A stretch of 15,146 nucleotides of DNA, from positions 1-15,146 of the forward strand of contig JAFYMJ010000077.1 of the NCBI GenBank assembly GCA_017556665.1, read 5' to 3'. Each line of letters starts with the position of its first letter. Within the stretch, counting starts at the first letter, position 1. Position numbers and translations under genes: made by a program. Positions 7,763 to 14,086 of this stretch are shown in pieces. The notes under the pieces are model-generated. The model was not told the origin of the DNA, did no database searches, and saw only the letters and a program-made list of their open reading frames with translations. The stretch is from Bacteroidales bacterium (GTDB lineage Bacteria > Bacteroidota > Bacteroidia > Bacteroidales > UBA932).

Positions 7763-8262
7763 TGGCATACATAGGTCTAATCTCCGATACCCACGGATTC
7801 TTTGACGACAAACTTAAGAAGTTTCTTGAGACTGTGGATGAAATATGGCATGCAGGCGATTTTGGAAACATTGAAACCGCAGATGCCATTGCCAGGTTCA
7901 AACCTTTAAGAGGTGTTTACGGCAATTGCGACGGTTACGATGTAAGACTCTCTCATCCTTATACCCAATTTTTTGAGATTGAGGGGATGAGGGTGCTTAT
8001 GATGCATATTGGAGGTTATCCTGGAAGATATGATTACAAAGCTTTCCAACTTATAAATGCCCACTTGCCAAATATTTTTGTTTGTGGACATTCACATATC
8101 CTTAAAGTTATAAATGATTCCAAGTACAATGTGCTTACAATAAACCCTGGAGCCGCAGGAATTGAGGGATTCCATCAAGTAAGGACTGCTCTAAGGTTTA
8201 AGATTGAGAATGGAAGAATCTTTGATATGGAAGTTGGAGAATGGGATAGAAAATTAAAATAA
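7762..8262 (+). CDS. YfcE-type calcineurin-like metallophosphoesterase
   Basis: A small cytoplasmic phosphodiesterase of 166 residues with all two-metal site motifs in order: SDTH (Asp9, His11), HAGDF (Asp33), GNCD (Asn55), MHIGG (His82) and GHSH (His110, His112). There is no signal peptide or extra domain. YfcE and MJ0936-type enzymes cleave artificial phosphodiesters in vitro and their natural substrate is not settled, so I leave the symbol blank. It overlaps the NagX-like stop by one base (TAATG) and is followed after five bases by the S9 peptidase gene, so it is the middle gene of a three-gene operon. Confidence 0.93.
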   Translation: MAYIGLISDTHGFFDDKLKKFLETVDEIWHAGDFGNIETADAIARFKPLRGVYGNCDGYDVRLSHPYTQFFEIEGMRVLMMHIGGYPGRYDYKAFQLINAHLPNIFVCGHSHILKVINDSKYNVLTINPGAAGIEGFHQVRTALRFKIENGRIFDMEVGEWDRKLK

Positions 8263-8267
8263 CACAT

Positions 8268-10721
8268 ATGAAGAAAATATTTTTAGTTGCGTTTTTGGCC
8301 CTTTGTTCCTTTGCCCACGCACAACAGACACCTGTAACCAAAGCCAATTATGATCTTGCAGAAAGATTCTCTGCAAAAAAGGTTGGCAATATGGTTTTCT
8401 CTACAGAAGTAAGAGCCAACTGGTTCAAGAATTCAGACAAATTCTGGTATTCATATAAAACTACCAATGGCACAAAATATTACATTGTAGACCCTGTTAC
8501 TGCAACCAAGCGTGAGATTTGGGATATGGGTAAACTTGCTGCAGAGATATCTGCAATTACAAAAGATCCGTTTGACGCATTGCACTTGCCTATTGCCTCA
8601 CTTAAACTTGTAGATGACAAATACTTTGAGTTTGAGATAAGGACATCCATTATGGTTGATAAAAAACCAAAACCAGGTGAGAAACCAAAGAAAGGGGGGA
8701 AACCTGCCAAAGAGAAAAAAGTTTTCCGCTTTAAATGGGATATTGCCACAAGCAAACTTACAGACATAACAGAAACAGAGGAGGAGAAAAGATACCCAAG
8801 ATGGGCAAACATAGCACCTGACGGCAAATACGCTGTTTATGGCAAGAATTACAACTTGTGGTATATGGATATTGAGAATCTTAAAAAAGCAATGGAAAAT
8901 GAGAAAGATTCTACAATTGTTGAGTTCCAGCTTACCAAAGATGGCACAAAAGAGTTCCCATATGCAGGAAGAGGCCTTTATGGCGGCAACCACGAGGAGG
9001 ATACTACAAAGAGAGTAGGATGCGGAATCAGCTGGTCTCCAGATTCAAAACATTTTGCATCTGTAAGAAGCGACCTAACCAAAGTTAAAGAGCTTTGGGT
9101 TATTGATGTACTTGCCAATCCTAGACCTAAATTGGAGGGTTACAAATACCAGATGCCTGGTGAGCCAGGCCCTAAAGCCCATATGTACCTTTTCAATTTT
9201 GAGCAGAAGACCCAAAAAGAGATTGGCATAGATGCCTTTAAAGACCAATCGGTGAGTATAGAGAGAGCTCCTTATACCAATAAGGATATGTATGAAAAAT
9301 ATGTCCCTTCAAAATGGTTGGGTGACAACAGCAAATTTTATTTCTCCCGACAAAGCAGAGACCAGAAAAGAGTTGACCTGTGCTCTGTAGATGTTGCCAC
9401 AGGAGAGGTTAAAGTAATCCTTGAAGAGAGACTTAACACCTACGTAGAGACAAGAGACTTTGAGTTCTTTAACAACGGGAATGAGTTTGTCCACTGGTCT
9501 GAAAGAGACGGATGGGCCCACCTGTACCTGTATTCTTCTGACGGAACATTAAAGAACCAGATTACAAGTGGAGAATATCACGTAGAAAATGTAGTAGGAA
9601 TTGACCCTGTTAAAAGAGTTGTCTATTTTACTGCTTGCGGAAAAGAGAAAGGTATTAACCCATACTATATGTATCTGTATTGCGTAAATCTTGATGGTAC
9701 AGGATTAAAACTTTTGAACCGTGGAGATTATGACAATAAAGTTAGTGTAAGCGACAACAACAAATATTTTGTAAACAACTACTCAAGAGTAGATTGTACT
9801 CCAAAAACAGCCCTATATGACAACACAGGACGCAAGATTATGGATTTGGAGACAGCAGACCTTAGCCAATTGTTTGCAAGGGGATACAAATTCCCTGAAA
9901 TCTTTACTGTTAAAGCTGGCGACGGCATTACCGACCTATATGGAGTAATGTACAAACCTTTTGATTTTGACTCAACAAAACTATACCCTATTATTGAGTA
10001 TGTCTATCCTGGACCTCAAACAGAGGCCAACAATTCGTCGTGGACAAAAAGTATGGATAGAGTAGACAGACTTGCCCAATTAGGCTTTATTGTTGTTACT
10101 GTTGGAAACAGAGGCGGACACCCTAACCGTTCTAAATGGTATCACAATTTTGGATATGGAAACCTTAGGGATTATGGCTTGGAAGACAAAAAAGTTACAG
10201 TACAACAACTTGCCGCAAGACACAAATATATAGACGGCAACAAAGTTGGTATCCATGGCCACTCAGGTGGTGGATTCATGTCTACTGCAGCAATACTTAA
10301 ATATCCAGATTTCTTTAAGGCTGCCGTTTCCTGCGCCGGAAACCACGATAACAGCATCTATAACCGCTGGTGGAGTGAGCAACACCACGGCGTATTGGAA
10401 GAGGTATCACAAAAGGGTGACACTACTTTTAAATACAGCATAAATACCAACCAGCAATTGGCTAAAAATTTAAAAGGTAACTTGCTTCTAATCCATGGAG
10501 ATATTGACAACAATGTTCACCCTGGTAACACTTTAAGAGTTGTTGATGCTCTAATTAGAGCCAACAAACGATTCCAGATGCTTATTCTCCCTGGCCAAAG
10601 ACATGGATTTGGAGATATGACTGAATATTTCTTCTGGAGAATGGCAGATCACTTCTGCGAATACCTTATAGGCGATTCCCAAAAAGAAGAAATTGACATA
10701 AAACAGATGAACAACAACTAG
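8268..10721 (+). CDS. Secreted S9-family serine peptidase (DPP IV/prolyl oligopeptidase type)
   Basis: An 817-residue exported peptidase. The signal peptide (about 1-18, ending in AHA before QQ) is type I. A beta-propeller (about 40-540) with WSPDSK-like blades precedes an alpha/beta-hydrolase domain (about 545-800). The catalytic triad is visible: Ser666 in GHSGGG, Asp747 in HGDIDNNV and His779 in GQRHGF. These enzymes clip dipeptides or short peptides from substrate N-termini in the periplasm. The DPP IV glutamate pair that grips the free amino terminus is not in its usual WVYEEE form; HEED (242-245) sits at about the equivalent place before GISWSPDS, so dipeptidyl specificity is plausible but unproven. 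Odd: a Lys/Pro/Gly-rich stretch (131-151) interrupts an early blade. Last gene of the operon, followed by a strong terminator. Confidence 0.92.
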   Translation: MKKIFLVAFLALCSFAHAQQTPVTKANYDLAERFSAKKVGNMVFSTEVRANWFKNSDKFWYSYKTTNGTKYYIVDPVTATKREIWDMGKLAAEISAITKDPFDALHLPIASLKLVDDKYFEFEIRTSIMVDKKPKPGEKPKKGGKPAKEKKVFRFKWDIATSKLTDITETEEEKRYPRWANIAPDGKYAVYGKNYNLWYMDIENLKKAMENEKDSTIVEFQLTKDGTKEFPYAGRGLYGGNHEEDTTKRVGCGISWSPDSKHFASVRSDLTKVKELWVIDVLANPRPKLEGYKYQMPGEPGPKAHMYLFNFEQKTQKEIGIDAFKDQSVSIERAPYTNKDMYEKYVPSKWLGDNSKFYFSRQSRDQKRVDLCSVDVATGEVKVILEERLNTYVETRDFEFFNNGNEFVHWSERDGWAHLYLYSSDGTLKNQITSGEYHVENVVGIDPVKRVVYFTACGKEKGINPYYMYLYCVNLDGTGLKLLNRGDYDNKVSVSDNNKYFVNNYSRVDCTPKTALYDNTGRKIMDLETADLSQLFARGYKFPEIFTVKAGDGITDLYGVMYKPFDFDSTKLYPIIEYVYPGPQTEANNSSWTKSMDRVDRLAQLGFIVVTVGNRGGHPNRSKWYHNFGYGNLRDYGLEDKKVTVQQLAARHKYIDGNKVGIHGHSGGGFMSTAAILKYPDFFKAAVSCAGNHDNSIYNRWWSEQHHGVLEEVSQKGDTTFKYSINTNQQLAKNLKGNLLLIHGDIDNNVHPGNTLRVVDALIRANKRFQMLILPGQRHGFGDMTEYFFWRMADHFCEYLIGDSQKEEIDIKQMNNN

Positions 10722-10742
10722 ATTTGTAATATCCTATACCAG

Positions 10743-10776
10743 GAGGCCCGATCAATTTGATTGGGTCTCTTTTTTT
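10743..10776 (+). terminator. Rho-independent terminator after the S9 peptidase gene
   Basis: GAGGCCCGATCA pairs with TGATTGGGTCTC (12 pairs including two G-U), with a three-base loop, followed directly by seven Ts. It starts 21 bases after the stop codon and closes the 6542-10721 operon. Confidence 0.9.
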
Positions 10777-10839
10777 GCTGTAAAAACATAATATTTTCTC
10801 TACTCTCAATTAGCTGTGCTACAAGTTGTTATAAATTTT

Positions 10840-10857
10840 TAGTAAAAGGTTTTACTA
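10840..10857. repeat. 8-bp inverted repeat upstream of fadL-like gene
   Basis: TAGTAAAA and TTTTACTA are perfect arms around a GG centre. The site lies about 80 bases upstream of the -33 element of the porin promoter and only one base from a second, longer inverted repeat. It could be an operator half of a compound site; no regulator is identified. Confidence 0.55.
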
Positions 10858-10858
10858 T

Positions 10859-10896
10859 TTAAAATTACACTGAGCGTCAAACAAGTGTAATTTTAA
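10859..10896. repeat. Perfect 13-bp inverted repeat upstream of fadL-like gene
   Basis: Arms TTAAAATTACACT (10859-10871) and AGTGTAATTTTAA (10884-10896) match perfectly around a 12-base spacer. The centre-to-promoter distance (about 58 bases to the -33 element) suits an upstream activator or operator. As RNA it would form a weak AU-rich hairpin with A and T tracts, so a minor bidirectional terminator is an alternative. Confidence 0.65.
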
Positions 10897-10935
10897 GATG
10901 TTGAATATCTGCATATTATAACTAAACAACAAAAA

Positions 10936-10967
10936 TTTGGTATATAAAAAATATTATATACCTTTGC
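10936..10967 (+). promoter_or_regulatory. Promoter of the FadL-like porin, with an inverted repeat across it
   Basis: A -33 TTTG (10936-10939) and an extended -7 TACCTTTGC (10959-10967) are 19 bases apart, the best Bacteroidetes promoter in the window. The start of transcription should fall near 10973-10975, giving a leader of about 20 bases. A perfect 8-bp inverted repeat, GGTATATA (10939-10946) and TATATACC (10955-10962), touches both elements, so a bound protein would occlude the promoter. Confidence 0.8.
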
Positions 10968-10994
10968 GGCCGTTTTTAACTAAAAAATTACAAT

Positions 10995-12368
10995 ATGAAT
11001 TTTAAGAAATTGGCTGCTAACGCTAGCAAACTTTTAGTTGCAGTTGCAACTGTTATGATTGCAGTTCCTGCTTTTGCAGAGGGCTACCAAGTAAACTCAC
11101 AAAGTGCCAGACAAACTGGTATGGGTCACACTGGAACAGCATTGAAATTAGGTGCTGAGAGTATGTTGTTCAACCCAGCTGGTATGGCATTTATGGATTC
11201 AAAATTTGACATCTCATTTGGTATTACAGCTATTAAATCTAAAGTGGAGATGAATACCGTTCCACAAAGTCAAAACAATGTAAAATCTGTAACCGAGAAC
11301 CCACTAAGCACTCCTCTATTTGGTTATGTTGGATACAAACCATGCAAGAATCTTGCTGTTGGAGTAAGCATTACCAACCCTGCTGGAAACAGTCTTAAAT
11401 GGCCAGCAAACTGGGCAGGTGCTACATTTGTTCAAGAGATTTCTCTAAAAGTTTTCTCTGTACAACCAACAGTATCATACAAATTTGGTGATGTTGTAAG
11501 TTTGGGTGCAGGTTTGATGATTGACTTTGGAAGCTTCTCTCTAAACAAAGCTCTACTACCAGTTGGTGCATTTGATGCTGTAGGTCAACTAATGCCTCAA
11601 TTGGCTCCAGCTATTGGCTCTTTTGCAGGTCAAAACCCAGCAAATCTGCTTTTGGACGGCAAATCTAAAGTATCAATTGGCTACAACTTGGGTGTAATGG
11701 TTAACGTAAGCAAAAAAATCACCTTGGGTGCTTCTTACAGATCTAAAGTAAACTTGTCTGTAGAGGGTGGTGATGCTAAAGTTGCTTATGCCAACGATTA
11801 TGCAAAAACTGTAATCACTGCACTTAGTGCACAACAACAAGCATTAAAAATGTTCAGCGTATTGGATGGTGCTACATTTGATGCATCTCTTCCTATCCCA
11901 TACATTTTGAGCTTTGGTGCCGCTTACAAACCAACAGAGAAATGGACTCTTACAGCAGATTACCAAATTTCTGGCTGGAGCGCATACAAGTCTCTTGACA
12001 TTGTATTTGATGAGACTACTGGCGGTTACACATCTTCAAGCGTTAAGAATTACAAAAACTCTTGGGCTCTAAGAATTGGTGCACAATGGGATGCTACCAA
12101 ATTTGCAAGCTTTAGAATTGGTGGTTATATAGATACTCCTCCAGTACAAATGGATAACTACAGCCCAGAGACTCCAAGTGCTAAAGCAGGTTGCTTTACT
12201 TTTGGTGCAACTCTAAGACCTGCCAAATTCTTGTCTATTGATTTGGCTCTTGCTTACTTGTCTGGTGTTAAAACCAATGGTACAATTACAGAGGGTACTT
12301 CAATCTTTGGTGGCGTATACCAAAAGAGCGCAATTATGCCTTCATTTGGCGTAAGATTCCAACTATAA
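10995..12368 (+). CDS. FadL/OmpP1/TodX-type outer-membrane transport protein
   Basis: FadL-type porins are 14-strand beta-barrels that let hydrophobic molecules such as long-chain fatty acids or aromatic compounds through the outer membrane and release them sideways. The 457-residue precursor has a type I signal peptide (about 1-28, ending PAFA before EGYQVNS). The mature start and the NPAG motif (60-63, in the ESMLFNPAGMAF context) are the family hallmark: the N-terminal hatch that plugs the barrel. The remainder alternates hydrophobic and polar residues as in beta-strands and ends in GVRFQL. The ligand is unknown. It is a single-gene unit with a strong promoter and its own terminator, which suggests an abundant, separately regulated protein. 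Confidence 0.9.
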   Translation: MNFKKLAANASKLLVAVATVMIAVPAFAEGYQVNSQSARQTGMGHTGTALKLGAESMLFNPAGMAFMDSKFDISFGITAIKSKVEMNTVPQSQNNVKSVTENPLSTPLFGYVGYKPCKNLAVGVSITNPAGNSLKWPANWAGATFVQEISLKVFSVQPTVSYKFGDVVSLGAGLMIDFGSFSLNKALLPVGAFDAVGQLMPQLAPAIGSFAGQNPANLLLDGKSKVSIGYNLGVMVNVSKKITLGASYRSKVNLSVEGGDAKVAYANDYAKTVITALSAQQQALKMFSVLDGATFDASLPIPYILSFGAAYKPTEKWTLTADYQISGWSAYKSLDIVFDETTGGYTSSSVKNYKNSWALRIGAQWDATKFASFRIGGYIDTPPVQMDNYSPETPSAKAGCFTFGATLRPAKFLSIDLALAYLSGVKTNGTITEGTSIFGGVYQKSAIMPSFGVRFQL

Positions 12369-12397
12369 GACTTAAACACCTTATATATACCTATTTT

Positions 12398-12430
12398 GGA
12401 GGGTGTCCCAAAAGGGCACTCTCCTTTTTT
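12398..12430 (+). terminator. Rho-independent terminator after the FadL-like gene
   Basis: GGAGGGTG pairs with CACTCTCC, then after a one-base bulge CCC pairs with GGG around an AAAA loop; six Ts follow. It begins 29 bases after the stop codon. Confidence 0.9.
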
Positions 12431-12436
12431 CATTGT

Positions 12437-12468
12437 CTTGCCTATGATACACATTTTGACTATATTTG
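12437..12468 (+). promoter_or_regulatory. Promoter of the NamZ-like gene
   Basis: TATATTTG (12461-12468) is a full -7 match, with CTTG (12437-12440) 20 bases upstream as a partial -33 element. It lies between the porin terminator and the ATG at 12506, so the gene is transcribed on its own. Confidence 0.6.
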
Positions 12469-12505
12469 TTGTTTAAGAATAGAAAACACTGTTAAATAAA
12501 TTAAT

Positions 12506-13750
12506 ATGAAGAAACTTGCAACTTTAGTAATTGCATTGTTTGTATGTGCCAGCTCATTTGCACAAAATCCAAAAAATGCAATGGGGACATTCCCTGGTGA
12601 AGAAAAGATGAATTATGCTACCGATATCCAAACCGGGGCACAACAAGTTAAAGAGTACATTCCATTACTTAAAGGGAAAAGAGTGTGTGTATTGTCCAAC
12701 CAGTCTGGTATGGTAACACCAACAACTCACGTATTGGATACTTTGCTAAGCAAAAAAATAAATGTTACTTGCATTATGTCTCCAGAGCACGGCTTTAGAG
12801 GAGATGCAGACGCTGGTGAGCACGTATCAAGTTCTGTTGACGCAAAGACAGGCATTCCTATCAAATCTCTTTATGAGGGTAAATCTGGCCGTCCTGCAAA
12901 AGATGTTCTTGACAGTTTTGACGTATTGGTTTTTGACCTTCAGGATGTAGGAGTAAGATTCTACACATACTATGTAACCATGGTTAAAATGATGGCAGTA
13001 TGTGCAATTGAGGGAAAAGAGTTCATTGTATTGGACAGACCAAACCCAATTGGTTTCTATGTAGATGGTCCAACTCTAGATCCTAAACACAAATCTGGCG
13101 TTGGTGGACTTCCTATTCCAGTTGTTCATGGTATGACACTAGGTGAACTTGCATATATGGCCAATGAGAAAGGTTGGTTAAACTGGGGCCTAAAAGAGGC
13201 AGAGGGTAAAAAAGTTAAGCTTACAGTTATCAAATGCAAGAACTATACCCACGCAAAACTATACCGCTTGCCTATTAAACCATCTCCAAATCTTCCAGAT
13301 ATGAGAGCCATATATTTATACCCATCTACTTGCTACTTTGAGGGTACCCCTGTAAGTTTAGGTAGAGGTACAGATAAAGCTTTTGAGATGTATGGCCACC
13401 CTAACATGAAAGGTTACTTATTCAGCTTTATTCCAAGAAGCATTCCTGGAGCAAAAAATCCTCCTCAACTTAACAAATTATGCTGGGGTGTGGATTTAAG
13501 AGAGAAACCATCTATTGAGGAGATTAACAAAGATGGTATCAACCTTGAGTATATTGTAGATGCATACACCAATCTTAACCTTGATGACCACTTCTTCCGC
13601 AAAATGTTTGAGTTGGAGATTGGTCAGGATTATGTAAGAAAGATGATCAAACAAGGTAAATCTGCAAAAGAGATTGAGGCAGTATGGGTAGAGGATGTAG
13701 AGAAATTCAAAGAGGAGCGCAAACCTTATCTATTATATCCAGAGGAGTAA
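12506..13750 (+). CDS. namZ: Exported DUF1343 protein, NamZ-type exo-beta-N-acetylmuramidase (GH171)
   Basis: DUF1343 was shown in Bacillus (YbbC/NamZ) and Tannerella forsythia to be an exo-lytic beta-N-acetylmuramidase, which releases MurNAc from the non-reducing end of muropeptide-free peptidoglycan chains. The 414-residue precursor has a type I signal peptide (about 1-19, ending SSFA before QNP), so it acts in the periplasm or outside. Family motifs in order are NQSG (65-68), SPEHGFRGD (92-100), DLQDVGVRFYTY (144-155), DRPNP (177-181), PSPNLP (259-264), FEGT (278-281) and GRGTD (286-290); the Glu in EHGFRG is a candidate acid/base. Length is typical. It has its own promoter and terminator. 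The family call is firm; the exact activity is carried over from relatives, and the symbol is given on that basis. Confidence 0.88.
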   Translation: MKKLATLVIALFVCASSFAQNPKNAMGTFPGEEKMNYATDIQTGAQQVKEYIPLLKGKRVCVLSNQSGMVTPTTHVLDTLLSKKINVTCIMSPEHGFRGDADAGEHVSSSVDAKTGIPIKSLYEGKSGRPAKDVLDSFDVLVFDLQDVGVRFYTYYVTMVKMMAVCAIEGKEFIVLDRPNPIGFYVDGPTLDPKHKSGVGGLPIPVVHGMTLGELAYMANEKGWLNWGLKEAEGKKVKLTVIKCKNYTHAKLYRLPIKPSPNLPDMRAIYLYPSTCYFEGTPVSLGRGTDKAFEMYGHPNMKGYLFSFIPRSIPGAKNPPQLNKLCWGVDLREKPSIEEINKDGINLEYIVDAYTNLNLDDHFFRKMFELEIGQDYVRKMIKQGKSAKEIEAVWVEDVEKFKEERKPYLLYPEE

Positions 13751-13777
13751 TTTTACAACATTTCAGAATACAACCAA

Positions 13778-13824
13778 GAGGGCGGGTCAAAAGTAAAGCA
13801 ATTTGATCCGCCTTCATCTTTTTT
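13778..13824 (+). terminator. Rho-independent terminator after the NamZ-like gene
   Basis: GGCGGGTCAAA (13781-13791) pairs with TTTGATCCGCC (13802-13812) over 11 bp with one G-U and extends by up to three more pairs (13778-13780 with 13813-13815). A 10-base loop separates the arms and six Ts follow after three bases. It begins 28 bases after the stop codon. Confidence 0.85.
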
Positions 13825-14086
13825 ACAAATACCCAACTGTATAGCAGCAGGCAAGGTCTGAAAAATATCCTTCAGGGGCGTAAGCAATCATTGCAGATGG
13901 ACCATAAATTTCCGTGTGTCTGAACAAATGCCTCTTAGTAGACAAACTGGGGCATTTGTGAGTTAGGAAATTATGGTTCAGATGGAATAGATTGCCAGCC
14001 ATACCTAAGGCCATTTTTCAGACCTTGTCTGTGGATATAAGATTGTGTATAAATAAAAAAAAGAGTATCAACATCTTCTTTTACAA
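13815..14086. repeat. Possible flanking direct repeat around the fold-back element
   Basis: CATCTTTTTTACAA (13815-13828) and CATCTTCTTTTACAA (14072-14086) match at 14 of 15 aligned positions with one inserted base. They sit just outside the two ends of the inverted repeat, in the same orientation, where a target-site duplication would be. The left copy includes the NamZ terminator T-run and the right copy includes the ComM stop codon. Both are T-rich, so chance similarity is a real alternative. Confidence 0.35.
13830..14049. repeat. Long imperfect inverted repeat (fold-back element) in a 330-base gap
   Basis: The gap between the NamZ-like stop (13750) and the ComM stop (14081) holds no credible gene but folds back on itself. 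Nested paired blocks are: 13852-13866 with 14013-14027 (15 bp, perfect); 13901-13913 with 13966-13977 (12 bp, one bulged base); and 13924-13932 with 13951-13959 (9 bp, perfect). Weaker matches (10 of 14 bases) continue outward at 13830-13843 with 14036-14049. The loop is about 18 bases (13933-13950). The arms look like two diverged copies of a roughly 100-base sequence in inverted orientation. Candidates are a MITE-like or fold-back mobile element, a structured RNA, or an unusually long shared terminator for the two convergent genes. I do not recognise the sequence family. Confidence 0.7.

Noticed and set aside
12506..12562. Lipoprotein signal in the NamZ-like protein (Cys14) or in the S9 peptidase (Cys13)
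   Set aside because: The residues before each cysteine (LFV and LAL) do not fit the lipobox, while good type I cleavage sites follow a few residues later.
13823..14014. 63-residue open frame on the minus strand inside the fold-back region
   Set aside because: It resembles no family I know, has no promoter box of its own, and its length is explained by the inverted repeat; the opposite arm does not encode a matching peptide.
13830..14049. Retron non-coding RNA or integron attC site as the identity of the fold-back
   Set aside because: No reverse transcriptase or integrase gene is present in the window, and I could not identify the short conserved core motifs those elements require.
14051..14080. 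Terminator for the ComM/YifB gene on the minus strand
   Set aside because: There is a T-run on that strand but only a weak, short stem ahead of it; the larger fold-back may serve instead.
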